Assembly: GCF_008933165.1 (NCBI RefSeq)
Contig: NZ_WBVQ01000001.1
Coordinates: forward strand, 1,550,001-1,614,000
DNA: 64,000 bases
From: Phaeocystidibacter marisrubri
GTDB taxonomy: Bacteria; Bacteroidota; Bacteroidia; Flavobacteriales; Schleiferiaceae
Direction of reading: 5' to 3'
In this document: positions 17,431-26,273 of the stretch, one piece after another
Layout: each line of letters begins with the position of its first letter
How positions within the stretch are numbered: position 1 is the first letter of the stretch
Program-made: the position numbers and the translations under genes
The notes under the pieces: model-generated
Told to the model about the DNA's origin: nothing
Seen by the model: the letters and a program-made list of their open reading frames with translations, nothing else
Databases searched by the model: none

Positions 17431-17456
17431 AAAAGGCACCCATTTGGGTGCCTTTC
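17431..17456. terminator. Shared convergent terminator
   Basis: AAAGGCACCC and GGGTGCCTTT form a 10-bp stem with a short ATTT loop between the ends of the YugP-like gene (17410) and the SulP gene (17474). Flanking A and T runs suit termination from both sides. Confidence 0.8.
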
Positions 17457-17473
17457 TTATTTCAATTCCATTT

Positions 17474-19033
17474 CTATTTTCGATGGAAACTCTCTAATGA
17501 CGGAATGTTCTTCAGCGTTAGTTGAATCTCTCGTTCATCAGCAACTTCTACAAAACTGTAGATGACTTCCAAGCAATCGTAATCGATATCCTTCGTGAAT
17601 TCGCCGTCAATTACAACGGTAGAACCGTGAGGCAGTTGATCCAAATTCAATTGCAAACTCGCTTTGTTTAAGAATGAAACGTGTTCTGACAAACGGATGG
17701 TAATCACCTTACTTCCATTGGTTTCTACCTCCTCTTCGTTGTAATGATAAGGCACTCGGTAGTTGGCGCGAAGGATGAAGAAAATACCAACGATCAAACC
17801 AATAGATACACCGATCAGCAAATCCGAGAAGAGAATAGCGATGATGGTAACAAGGAATGGAATAAATCGATCCCACCCCAAATTGAATTGTGCCTTGTAG
17901 AGGGATGGCTGTGTGAGTTTGTAACCAACCATCAATAGAATGGCCGCCAGAGATGCCATTGGAATCAAGTTGATGATATATGGAAACACAAAGACAGCAA
18001 CTAGAATGAGAATACCGTGATAGATGGCCGACATCTTGCTTTGTGCTTTGGCTTCAAGGTTCGCAGTAGATCGGACAATCACAGCGGTAATCGGCAATCC
18101 TCCTACGAGTCCACTCAACATATTCCCCACACCTTGTGCGCGTAGCTCTGCGTTCTGAGAGGTGCGTCTCTTGTGCGGATCCATCTTGTCTACCGCTTCA
18201 ATACTCAATAGGGTTTCCAAAGAAGCAACCAATGCAAGCGTTATAGCCACGATATACACACGCTTGTCTCCCAAATTGCTAAAATCGGGTGTCATAAGCT
18301 TGTCTTTGAAATCCGTCCAACTGGAGAATTCTGGAACATTCACCAAGTGAGCTTCTCCCAAGGCTAAGTCGGGAGCAATATTCATGAACAATGCATTAAG
18401 TCCGGCACCCAAAATAACCACCAAAACCGCACCTGGAATTTTGCTCAACCAAGGATTGTTCTTCACAAACTTGCTGTTCCACAAAATGAGTAAGCCCAAG
18501 CAGATGAAACCAATGAGAATGGCTCCACTTAAAACGGGCTCTTGGAAGGGACGAATCATCCCGGTAAAAGTGTTGAAGCCATCGGGTTGGAAAAACTCCA
18601 TTTCCCCTACTGGGTCACCATCGTACCCAAATATGTGCTGCACCTGTTTCATGATGAGAATAACACCAATGGCAGCAAGCATTCCCTTAATGACAGAAGA
18701 TGGAAAGAAGTGACCAATAATGCCCGCTCGAACCAAACCTAGTAAAAACTGGATCAGTCCGGCAATCAATACAGCCAATAGAAAGGTTTCATAACCTAAG
18801 TCCAAAATGGCCGCGGCTACAATGGTTACCAATCCCGCCGCAGGTCCACTTACACTTAAATGCGACTTACTCAGTGATCCGACCACCACACCACCAATGA
18901 TCCCAGAGAGCAATCCAGCAAAAGGTGGCGCTTCCGACGCTACAGCGATCCCCAAACAAAGGGGTAATGCAACGAGGAAAACGACAATACTGGCAGGAAA
19001 ATCCTGTTTGAAGTGCTTGAAATATTTAAACAT
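17474..19033 (-). CDS. SulP family inorganic anion transporter
   Basis: 519 residues. SulP/SLC26 proteins carry sulfate, bicarbonate or other anions across the inner membrane. The N terminus (FPASIVVFLVALPLCLGIA) and the LSVSGPAAGLVTI segment are signature regions; about 12-14 helices follow, with ASLETLLSIEAVDKMDP and GGLPITAVIVRSTAN in the middle. A C-terminal STAS domain (about 435-519) includes the VIDGEFTKDIDYD strand-helix. In Flavobacteriales this subtype (with GLPITAVIVRSTANL) is often a bicarbonate or sulfate transporter; the substrate is not determinable here. Single gene. Confidence 0.9.
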   Translation of the reverse strand: MFKYFKHFKQDFPASIVVFLVALPLCLGIAVASEAPPFAGLLSGIIGGVVVGSLSKSHLSVSGPAAGLVTIVAAAILDLGYETFLLAVLIAGLIQFLLGLVRAGIIGHFFPSSVIKGMLAAIGVILIMKQVQHIFGYDGDPVGEMEFFQPDGFNTFTGMIRPFQEPVLSGAILIGFICLGLLILWNSKFVKNNPWLSKIPGAVLVVILGAGLNALFMNIAPDLALGEAHLVNVPEFSSWTDFKDKLMTPDFSNLGDKRVYIVAITLALVASLETLLSIEAVDKMDPHKRRTSQNAELRAQGVGNMLSGLVGGLPITAVIVRSTANLEAKAQSKMSAIYHGILILVAVFVFPYIINLIPMASLAAILLMVGYKLTQPSLYKAQFNLGWDRFIPFLVTIIAILFSDLLIGVSIGLIVGIFFILRANYRVPYHYNEEEVETNGSKVITIRLSEHVSFLNKASLQLNLDQLPHGSTVVIDGEFTKDIDYDCLEVIYSFVEVADEREIQLTLKNIPSLESFHRK

Positions 19034-19191
19034 TTGGGTGTGTTGTTAGGCAGATAACTTTTGGGGACTAAATTTAGCGATTCTACATGGAGTAAACTTT
19101 CACTACCTCACCTTCTTTGACCAAATCTCAAACAAATCCATTCATGACCCGCCTAATGCCGAGGTTTCACCACTGATTCTAGAATCTATTC

Positions 19192-19199
19192 TACCTTTG
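19192..19199 (+). promoter_or_regulatory. -7 box of rluF
   Basis: TACCTTTG matches TAnnTTTG and lies 18 bases before the GTG start of rluF. No convincing -33 element was seen. Confidence 0.5.
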
Positions 19200-19217
19200 T
19201 AGCATATTTCGAATACC

Positions 19218-19955
19218 GTGTCAGAACTCGTAAGAATCAATAAGTTTTTAAGTGAACGTGGCATTTGCTCTAGACGTGCAGCAGATAAGCTGTTGGAGCA
19301 AGGCAGAATTACCATTGATGGCGAAAAGCCGCTCATGGGCACCAAGATTGGTCCACACAATGAAATTCGCGTAGATGGAAAGCTTGTGGGCCATACCCAA
19401 AAGGAATTCACCTATTTGGCCTTTAACAAGCCCATCGGAATTGTTTGCACAACTGATACCAAGCGAGAGAAAGACAATATCATTGACTACATCAGTTACC
19501 CAGAGCGCATCTTCCCTATTGGGCGTCTCGACAAACCTTCAGAAGGACTCATTCTCCTCACTAGTGACGGCGATATCGTCAATAAGATTTTGCGCGCTTC
19601 CAACGGTCACGAAAAGGAATACATTGTTACCGTAGATCGTCCTATCACCGAAAAATTCCTTCGCGGAATGGCCGGTGGGGTTCCCATTCTCGATACGGTT
19701 ACCAAGAAATGTGAGATTGAACAGATCAGCAAATTCGTCTTCCGAATTATCCTTACACAAGGCTTAAACCGCCAGATTCGGAGAATGTGTGAGTACTTCG
19801 ACTACAACGTAACCAAACTCAAGCGCATTCGTGTGATGAATATCAAGCTGGATATTCCCGTGGGGCATTACCGCACCCTCCGCCCGCAAGAGCTTGAAGA
19901 CTTGATGAAGGCAGTAGAACACTCTACCAAAACCTTCCGCCCTAGAACAAAATAA
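19218..19955 (+). CDS. rluF: 23S rRNA pseudouridine synthase RluF
   Basis: 245 residues, GTG start. An S4 RNA-binding domain (about 1-60: RINKFLSERGICSRRAADKLL) is followed by the RsuA/RluB/E/F catalytic domain with the catalytic Asp in GRLDKPSEGL. The C-terminal KLKRIRVMNIKLD segment is typical. RluF of E. coli modifies U2604 (and U2605 partly) of 23S rRNA. The match to RluF over RluB/E rests on overall pattern (ICSRRAADKLLEQG, YITYPE-like) and is my judgement. Single gene; a weak hairpin follows. Confidence 0.9.
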   Translation: MSELVRINKFLSERGICSRRAADKLLEQGRITIDGEKPLMGTKIGPHNEIRVDGKLVGHTQKEFTYLAFNKPIGIVCTTDTKREKDNIIDYISYPERIFPIGRLDKPSEGLILLTSDGDIVNKILRASNGHEKEYIVTVDRPITEKFLRGMAGGVPILDTVTKKCEIEQISKFVFRIILTQGLNRQIRRMCEYFDYNVTKLKRIRVMNIKLDIPVGHYRTLRPQELEDLMKAVEHSTKTFRPRTK

Positions 19956-19978
19956 GGCGAGGAATCACTCCTCACCTT
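19954..19978. terminator. Weak convergent hairpin
   Basis: AAGGCGAGGA and TCCTCACCTT form a 10-position stem (one C-A mismatch) with loop ATCAC between rluF and the BlaR1-like gene. No long T-run follows, so termination strength is uncertain. Confidence 0.35.
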
Positions 19979-20004
19979 ACCATGAATTTTAAGAGGGTAC
20001 TGCC

Positions 20005-21219
20005 CTACTCTTCTCCCTTCATTGCAATAACAACGGGTACGGTATATTCAACCTTCACAAAAACACCGCCTTTCACCGCCGCCTTTTCTACTGGAAGTGA
20101 AGTAAGTGCATCACTGATTTCTGCCTTCACCTCAGCGCATTCTTCTGAATTTGGATCTGCACAAGGGCTGCGCATCAATTCTACGCTTCCCACATCTCCC
20201 TCTTCATCGATTACAAAACTCACCCAGAAACGCGCGGGTTCCTGAGTAAACTCAACTCCTTTGGGAACTTCCATTTGGGAAACCACGTGCTCCAACAGTT
20301 TCTCGTTAAAGCAAGCCTCATCCCCCTCTTCACATCCAGCTAAAAGTGGCATTTGGTCAACTTGAATAGGCGATAATGCTGAAGACTCTTGAGCATAAAT
20401 GGCTCCAAAAGAGAGCATAAAAAGAAAGAGAGTAGATAGCATCATGGCAGAAGTTGACTTCTTCTGAATCGCATTTAAATTTTTCATTCGTTCTTTAATT
20501 TGATGAGTAATTGAATAGTTATGTGCGAATGCGAATCCCCCTTTCACGGCATAATCCACCAATTGTTGAGCATATTCTTCTGCATTCCCTTTTGATTGCA
20601 CTACAGCCAAATCGGCTTGTTTTTCATGCGTTAGTTTTAACTCTTTGGATAGCGTCCATAGAAGCGGATTCCACCAAGCTAGCGTCCTTGCGATCAACAA
20701 AAAACTACTGTCCCATTGATGCACAAGCTTCAGATGTGCCATTTCGTGCTCAATCACCCAGTTCATCTCACCTCGATTCATGTGTGGTAAGAAAATGGTT
20801 CGAATAAAGACAAACGGAGAGGGCACATCTGGATGTACGACTACCCGGTGATTGGAAATGAATGACTTTTGCCCCTTTCTTCTATACCGTTGAATGCGGA
20901 AATAAGTCCATATAAACAGGACGACTTGAACGCATGATCCCGTGACGATAATCAGCTTAGCTGAAAATTGCATGGCCTTATTAGAACTCGGAACCCATGC
21001 TAGGCTATTCTGTACAACAGATATTTCTGGCAGTAGCCGAGGAGCTACTTCGCGCAGAGCAGGAAAAGCAATAAACGGAATGAAGACCACCACTGCAACC
21101 GAGAGCAGAAGAAAGAAACGGGCTTGCGCAAGACTAACGCGGCTCTTCAAATACACTTTCCAGAAAAGCCAAACCAGTATTCCCAGCACCACTGATATGA
21201 TCATGGAACTGAAACTCAT
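20005..21219 (-). CDS. BlaR1-like M56 metallopeptidase with TonB-like C terminus
   Basis: 404 residues. Four membrane helices (about 5-22, 35-52, 85-107, 268-285) flank an M56 peptidase domain with the zinc site HEMAH (His158, Glu159, His162). After the last helix there is no penicillin-binding sensor; instead about 85 residues resemble a TonB C-terminal domain (VSFVIDEEGDVGSVELM, then VKVEYTVPVVI). M56 proteins cleave a BlaI-type repressor after sensing an envelope signal. It overlaps the blaI-like gene by four bases. Confidence 0.87.
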   Translation of the reverse strand: MSFSSMIISVVLGILVWLFWKVYLKSRVSLAQARFFLLLSVAVVVFIPFIAFPALREVAPRLLPEISVVQNSLAWVPSSNKAMQFSAKLIIVTGSCVQVVLFIWTYFRIQRYRRKGQKSFISNHRVVVHPDVPSPFVFIRTIFLPHMNRGEMNWVIEHEMAHLKLVHQWDSSFLLIARTLAWWNPLLWTLSKELKLTHEKQADLAVVQSKGNAEEYAQQLVDYAVKGGFAFAHNYSITHQIKERMKNLNAIQKKSTSAMMLSTLFLFMLSFGAIYAQESSALSPIQVDQMPLLAGCEEGDEACFNEKLLEHVVSQMEVPKGVEFTQEPARFWVSFVIDEEGDVGSVELMRSPCADPNSEECAEVKAEISDALTSLPVEKAAVKGGVFVKVEYTVPVVIAMKGEE

Positions 21220-21605
21220 TTGGACACCTTCTTCCTCTTGGTTTCCTCCAGAATTTGCATCATCTCATCAATATCGTTGACTGAGACATCTTCTCGATCT
21301 ACAAAGAAGTGCACCATTCCGCTAAGTGACTTGTCAAAAAATCGATCCAAGAGACTTTTGGAAGCTAGTGATCGATACTTATCTCGCGCTATAATGGGAA
21401 CATACTTATGTGATCTACCATGCGATTCGTGAGTCACAAAACCCTTCTGTTCCAGAATGCGGGCAATGGTAGAAACAGTATTGTAGGCAGGCTTTGGATC
21501 GGACATGCGCGCAATGATATCCTTCACAAACGCTCCATCCATTTCCCAGAGGTGTTGCATCACCTCTTCTTCAGCCTTCGTCAATTCGGTATGATTCTTC
21601 TTCAT
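21216..21605 (-). CDS. BlaI/MecI family repressor
   Basis: 129 residues. An N-terminal winged helix (about 1-75: LTKAEEEVMQHLWEM, then YNTVSTIARILEQKGFVTHE) and a C-terminal dimerisation helix region are typical. BlaI repressors dimerise on an inverted repeat and are removed by cleavage by the partner M56 protease, here the next gene. A 32-base imperfect palindrome lies 11 bases upstream of the ATG. Targets beyond its own operon are unknown; no beta-lactamase gene lies in the window. Confidence 0.93.
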   Translation of the reverse strand: MKKNHTELTKAEEEVMQHLWEMDGAFVKDIIARMSDPKPAYNTVSTIARILEQKGFVTHESHGRSHKYVPIIARDKYRSLASKSLLDRFFDKSLSGMVHFFVDREDVSVNDIDEMMQILEETKRKKVSK

Positions 21606-21615
21606 ACCGCAATCT

Positions 21616-21647
21616 ACTAAAACTTTAGTTTAAACTAAAACCTTAGT
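21616..21647 (-). promoter_or_regulatory. Operator palindrome of the BlaI/BlaR operon
   Basis: A perfect 16-base palindrome TTTAGTTTAAACTAAA (21624-21639) is flanked symmetrically by ACTAA (21616-21620) and TTAGT (21643-21647), giving 26 matched positions of 32 around one centre. It sits between the blaI-like ATG (21605) and the end of the next gene, where the promoter must be. Autorepression by the BlaI-like protein is the natural reading. Confidence 0.7.
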
Positions 21648-21652
21648 TATAA

Positions 21653-23968
21653 TTATTTTTGAAGGATAACTCGCTGAATCTCTTCATTCACACGAATGAC
21701 GTACACTCCAGCTGGAAGTGAGGAAAGATTTATAGAGTGAGATTCCGGCAATTGACCGCGTACCACCTCAACCCCGGTAGCGTTGGTGACTGAATATGGA
21801 GCACTATCCTCAACTCCGTCCAATTGCAGCAATCCTGTAGTAGGATTAGGGTAAACATGAAGTTTCGTATCCGTGTGTTCCACTACCCGTATATTGTCTG
21901 TAGTCATAACGACAAACGGCACTACTCTACTCGATTCAGTTGAATTATACATCGAAGACATCTGGAATCCCTCTTTGGGATAAGGCATATCATACAACCG
22001 ATCAATGGGAACGCGGACACTGTCGGATTGTGCTAAAATCTCAATATTGATGGTAAACGAAGTGCCTCTCGTCATCATCAAATCTGGCCCAGCAAAGGCA
22101 TGAGTTGTTTTGAGAATCAGACTGAATTTATCGTTCGCTTCCAGTGTATCTGTGTATTGAAGTACATTTTGTCTGTAAATTCTCCCCACCAATACTTGTC
22201 CGGGTTTAGGCTCAATCCCGGGAAGAACTATCCCCTCCAGCCACACGGGATTAGATCGCGTGTTGTGGATGGTCATTTCAAATTCAGAACCCGGTCCATA
22301 GGTCTCAAATCGTTCAATGGACGTATCTCTATGCATGGCGGCCAAATAAGACCCAATCTTTGAGAAATGTGCCCTACTACTGTATCGATCACATAGTTCC
22401 TTTCGTGCTACTACATGGAATCGTCCGTGATGAACCGAAGAATCTAAGGTCGTACGATCCTCGTCAATCAAAACTTCGTACTGATACCACTTCCACTCAT
22501 CATACGGGCGAGGGTCTTTCAGTTGTACTTGTGAATTGGTGAGCAAGATTTCTGGAGTCCTCAATGGAATAACCTCGGTATATACTTTGTAGACAGGAAT
22601 AGGCCCGTTGTACAAGGTGTACACTCTATTGGTATCAAAGGTGTGATTGCTCGGATAACCGTACAGATTATCCAAATTGGTCATGGGTTCCCAATGGAAG
22701 TTCCCACCACTGATGAATTGCGGCATAGCGGCTATGGCTCCCTTGCAAGACCGAATGGTATCACTGGGCAGTAGACCAATAGAATCCGTGACTAAATCCA
22801 CAACTAGGTAGGCCACAGACCGATTACAATCATCATCTCTAAACCGTATAATATTTCGGTGTATTCCCCGAACGGTCGATGAATCTGGAATCCATACAAA
22901 CTCCATCTGAAGCGCATTTATCAGGCTCGGATTCGTATATCCCGGACTCGTATTAAAAGAGGCTCCCGAACCATTCACAACAAAGGATTCATACAATGCA
23001 TCCAAGGTAGCCGAACCTGGATCCAAAGCAGCCAATTGCAATTGTAAAGTGTCCCCTTTTGGAACAAATGCACGGATGTAAGAACCGTCTGCAGATTGCT
23101 GAATAGGCTGATTGGCCGTTACTGTCGGTACTGGGTAAGCTGTACTACTCGCATAAGTGGGAATCGCTTGATAATGACGCTCGCAGATCACCTCAGAAGT
23201 CCGCAGCCCATCTACAAAGGCTTCTGCCTTCTTCGTGATCAGGAACTGATCATAGTTACTCCAATTATTAGCTAAGGTAAGGCCCGAGTTTACATTGTTG
23301 GATTGAATATTCTTGACAGGACTAGCGAGAGTATACCCCGTAGTGAACGGAGCAAAGGCCGTCTGACTAATCATCGCTTGCGCATAGCTGATATGGATGC
23401 TATCCCCATAAGGTGCCACTGCTGGCATATCCATTCGAAAATTCGACATGGCGGGAACATTTGGAGTTCCGCGCATAATAAACTTAGGGCTTGACCTTGG
23501 ATATCCTTCGGCGTACATCCTCACCCGAATGCAAAAAATGTTATTCACAGTGGGGAGGTTATCAGAAGGCTGTCGCGGCTGAGACGTTACAATGGTAAAT
23601 TCGTGATACGACCCAGGCGCAGGTGCTAAAACGGTTACTGGTCGTGAGGCCAAGTGTTGTACATAATGCTTCTCACCTGTATATCCAGAGGTGGATGCAT
23701 TTAGATCACACCCCGCTCCGAGGTTCACACATGGCTCATCGATAATGGTGCGATTTACATAGTTCAGATTGACACCCGTCGACATCGAGACTTGTGGAAA
23801 CATCACGTTATTGGTCGGACTTCCACAATCTGTAATTACATCTAAGTGAAAGACAAACTGGCCATTACCCACATATTCATACCAAAGCGTACCACCCAGT
23901 AAACTGAGGTGTGAACCTTGCAAAACCAGTGTAGTAAGACAAAAGAGAAGTGAGAGAAGTGAGCGCAT
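21653..23968 (-). CDS. Secreted protein with T9SS type A sorting domain (771 aa)
   Basis: A signal peptide (about 1-18) leads a ~680-residue extracellular part. Its beginning (HLSLLGGTLWYEYVGNGQFVFHLDVITDCG) resembles a module found at the start of many large Flavobacteriia surface proteins with the pattern SHxxGGxxxYxxxGxxxYxxxLxxYRDC. No enzyme motif was found. The C-terminal ~75 residues are a T9SS type A sorting domain (VYPNPTTG, then LPAGVYVIRV and a final VILQK). It would be exported across the outer membrane and anchored or released. Single gene. Confidence 0.87.
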   Translation of the reverse strand: MRSLLSLLFCLTTLVLQGSHLSLLGGTLWYEYVGNGQFVFHLDVITDCGSPTNNVMFPQVSMSTGVNLNYVNRTIIDEPCVNLGAGCDLNASTSGYTGEKHYVQHLASRPVTVLAPAPGSYHEFTIVTSQPRQPSDNLPTVNNIFCIRVRMYAEGYPRSSPKFIMRGTPNVPAMSNFRMDMPAVAPYGDSIHISYAQAMISQTAFAPFTTGYTLASPVKNIQSNNVNSGLTLANNWSNYDQFLITKKAEAFVDGLRTSEVICERHYQAIPTYASSTAYPVPTVTANQPIQQSADGSYIRAFVPKGDTLQLQLAALDPGSATLDALYESFVVNGSGASFNTSPGYTNPSLINALQMEFVWIPDSSTVRGIHRNIIRFRDDDCNRSVAYLVVDLVTDSIGLLPSDTIRSCKGAIAAMPQFISGGNFHWEPMTNLDNLYGYPSNHTFDTNRVYTLYNGPIPVYKVYTEVIPLRTPEILLTNSQVQLKDPRPYDEWKWYQYEVLIDEDRTTLDSSVHHGRFHVVARKELCDRYSSRAHFSKIGSYLAAMHRDTSIERFETYGPGSEFEMTIHNTRSNPVWLEGIVLPGIEPKPGQVLVGRIYRQNVLQYTDTLEANDKFSLILKTTHAFAGPDLMMTRGTSFTINIEILAQSDSVRVPIDRLYDMPYPKEGFQMSSMYNSTESSRVVPFVVMTTDNIRVVEHTDTKLHVYPNPTTGLLQLDGVEDSAPYSVTNATGVEVVRGQLPESHSINLSSLPAGVYVIRVNEEIQRVILQK

Positions 23969-24057
23969 TTTTTAAGTCTTATGTCCTCAAAATTAGAAAG
24001 CACCGACGATTGCACCACACCAAATGAGTATGTGCTGTGCTTCATCGATTCACTGGA

Positions 24058-24789
24058 TCAACGAAACCAAGCCGCTTGTCGCAGAATAATTGACTCCCAC
24101 CGTTCAAGCTTCAACAGTTGAATCAAATCTCTATACAGGAAGGAATGCTCACGCTTCAAATCGTCTGCTCGTTCCATGAAAACTTCAACAACTACGGCAA
24201 AGAACTCCATCTCATTCGTAAAGCCATACTCTCGAATAAGGGAGCTTGTGCGGATGTCTTCTCTATTGAAATATTGCTTGGTAAAGGAGCTCGCTGCTTT
24301 CACGAATCGACGGTCCCTTCGTCTTAAGCGGCTTGCCCGACTCAATACAAGCGCGTGGGCATATTCGTGAAATAAGAGGTGAATGGCATCATCTGGATCA
24401 TCTATCCCTTCTTTCACTCTCTTCCAATTAACGACTACTGCTCCGTTAGGACTGGTTTCTCCATGGTGATATTGTCCTGTTCTACTGTTTCGATAGGCTA
24501 TGGGATACACAAAGACGTGACGAAAGTTTCCCCAGTGGAATCTTTCAAATCCGAAGGTCAAGATTACCGCAGGAGCAGCGATAAGCATTCGGTCATTTTT
24601 ACTGAGTTCCACTCCCTTTTCATGGAGTTGAACCGAACGCATCAATGTGCAAAGTCGACGGTAAAATGTCTTCTTATCCTTCTCGGAGAGCAGTGCAACA
24701 AAGGGATAGTTGACTTCCACCTCCAAACGATCTTCAGGTTTGAAGAAGCAAGGTTTCCCTAAAACAAAAATTTGAGTGTACGTAGCCAA
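24058..24789 (-). CDS. M90/MtfA-like zinc peptidase
   Basis: 243 residues from a TTG start. The zinc motif HEYAH (His141, Glu142, His145) and the downstream NEMEFFAVVVEVFMER segment (third ligand Glu) match the MtfA/M90 pattern, as does FGFERFHWGNFRHVFVYPIAY before it. MtfA of E. coli is a cytosolic peptidase that interacts with the Mlc repressor. No signal peptide is present. It is weakly similar overall, so family assignment is by motif order. Followed by a 90-base gap to the T9SS gene. Confidence 0.75.
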   Translation of the reverse strand: MATYTQIFVLGKPCFFKPEDRLEVEVNYPFVALLSEKDKKTFYRRLCTLMRSVQLHEKGVELSKNDRMLIAAPAVILTFGFERFHWGNFRHVFVYPIAYRNSRTGQYHHGETSPNGAVVVNWKRVKEGIDDPDDAIHLLFHEYAHALVLSRASRLRRRDRRFVKAASSFTKQYFNREDIRTSSLIREYGFTNEMEFFAVVVEVFMERADDLKREHSFLYRDLIQLLKLERWESIILRQAAWFR

Positions 24790-24804
24790 TTGGGAGAGAG
24801 TTGT

Positions 24805-26223
24805 TTAAAGATGTTGATCTGGAAATATCTTCCCAGGGTTTAGTATTCCTTTAGGGTCGAGTGCCTTTTTGATAGCTCTTTGAACCGCCAAGTTCGCATG
24901 GTTGAACACAATATCCATATAATTCTTCTGAACGAAACCGATTCCATGTTCACCAGAGAGTGTACCTCCCAGGGAAACAACCAGCTTAAAAATTTCAGAA
25001 ATCCCTTTGGGCAACTCTACCTCCCAGGCTTCATCCGTCATATTTCCTTTCACGATGTTTACGTGCAAATTCCCATCACCTGCATGCCCGTAGCAGACAG
25101 ACTTAAAGCCGTATTTCTCACCAATTTCCTTCACTCCGCGCAACAGTTTCGGCAACTCCGCACGAGGAACTACGGTGTCTTCTTCCTTGTATATACTGTG
25201 ACTCTTAACTGCCTCCCCCACTCTTCGCCTTAACTTCCAAAGGGCATCGCGTTGGGCCTGGCTTTCAGCGATGAGCACATCAACTGCATCAAAATCCTCT
25301 ACCAATGCAGCAATCTTCTCCGCATCAGTGTACAGGGCTTCTCTATCGTTTCCATCCAACTCAATCAGCAAATGCGCGCGAATGTGATCCCCAGTAGGAA
25401 CACTTACGTCATCCACGTATTTCAAGGTCCAATCAATGGCATCCTTCTCCATAAATTCCATTCCTGAAGGTGTAATCCCCGCATGGAAAATTGCAGAAAC
25501 CGCTTCGCAAGCCTTCTCGGCCGAAGTGAACGGGACCAATAGAGTTAAATCCTCCGACGGGTACGGGAGAAGTTTGAAGACAATCTTTGTAATGATGCCC
25601 AGCGTTCCTTCACTACCCACCATGAGTTGTGTGAGATTATATCCAGTAGAATTCTTGAGAACATTGGCGCCTGTCCAAATCACATCACCATTGGCCAAAA
25701 CAACCTCTAAATTGAGTACATACTGATTGGTTACACCGTACTTCACCGCCTTAGGTCCTCCAGCATTATAGGCCAAATTTCCGCCTAGTGTGCAGCTACC
25801 CCAACTGCTTGGATCTGGCGGATAGAATAATCCCTTTTCCTTGCAAGCGCTGTGAAACACGTAATTAATCACCCCAGGCTCCACGGTTGCTTGAAAATTC
25901 CGTTGATCGATTTCTAGGATCGCATTGAACTTCTCCATACTCAGGGCAATACCTCCGTGTGTGCTCAATGCACCACCAGAAAGTCCAGTTCTCGCACCTA
26001 CCGCGGTTACGGGAATCACATTCTCGTTAGCGTACTTTAGAAGAGCCGAAACTTCATCTACGCATGAAGGGAATACCACAGCTTCCGGCATGTGCACAAG
26101 GTCTTCTGTTTCATCGTGACCATATTCACGTAAACTTTCTTCATCCACTCGAACTCCTTCATTGCCAAGGAGTTTTTGCAGATGTGTCACATGTTCTTGG
26201 GTCAACTTAGTGAACTCGTCCAT
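24805..26223 (-). CDS. FAD-linked oxidase, GlcD / D-lactate dehydrogenase type
   Basis: 472 residues. The PCMH FAD-binding domain (about 45-225) shows VTAVGARTGLSGGAL, DPSSWGSCTLGGNLAYNAGG and the LMVGSEGTLGIIT motif. The C-terminal FAD-oxidase domain has the conserved CYGHAGDGNLHVNI and GTLSGEHGIG histidine motifs. Such enzymes oxidise D-2-hydroxy acids (glycolate, D-lactate) to 2-oxo acids and pass electrons to the respiratory chain. No GlcE/GlcF neighbours; single-polypeptide type. Divergent from the DPP-IV gene. Confidence 0.9.
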   Translation of the reverse strand: MDEFTKLTQEHVTHLQKLLGNEGVRVDEESLREYGHDETEDLVHMPEAVVFPSCVDEVSALLKYANENVIPVTAVGARTGLSGGALSTHGGIALSMEKFNAILEIDQRNFQATVEPGVINYVFHSACKEKGLFYPPDPSSWGSCTLGGNLAYNAGGPKAVKYGVTNQYVLNLEVVLANGDVIWTGANVLKNSTGYNLTQLMVGSEGTLGIITKIVFKLLPYPSEDLTLLVPFTSAEKACEAVSAIFHAGITPSGMEFMEKDAIDWTLKYVDDVSVPTGDHIRAHLLIELDGNDREALYTDAEKIAALVEDFDAVDVLIAESQAQRDALWKLRRRVGEAVKSHSIYKEEDTVVPRAELPKLLRGVKEIGEKYGFKSVCYGHAGDGNLHVNIVKGNMTDEAWEVELPKGISEIFKLVVSLGGTLSGEHGIGFVQKNYMDIVFNHANLAVQRAIKKALDPKGILNPGKIFPDQHL

Positions 26224-26233
26224 TCTAAATGCT

Positions 26234-26241
26234 TATTTTCG
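26234..26241 (+). promoter_or_regulatory. Possible -7 box of the peptide-use operon
   Basis: TATTTTCG is one base off TAnnTTTG and lies 32 bases before the ATG at 26274. It lies inside the longer open frame that starts at 26229, supporting the later start. Confidence 0.35.
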
Positions 26242-26273
26242 GCCGTTATCTATCACAGAACTTACCAAAAGTA

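Noticed and set aside
20005-21605. Beta-lactam resistance island
   Set aside because: BlaI/BlaR-like genes are present, but there is no beta-lactamase or penicillin-binding sensor domain.
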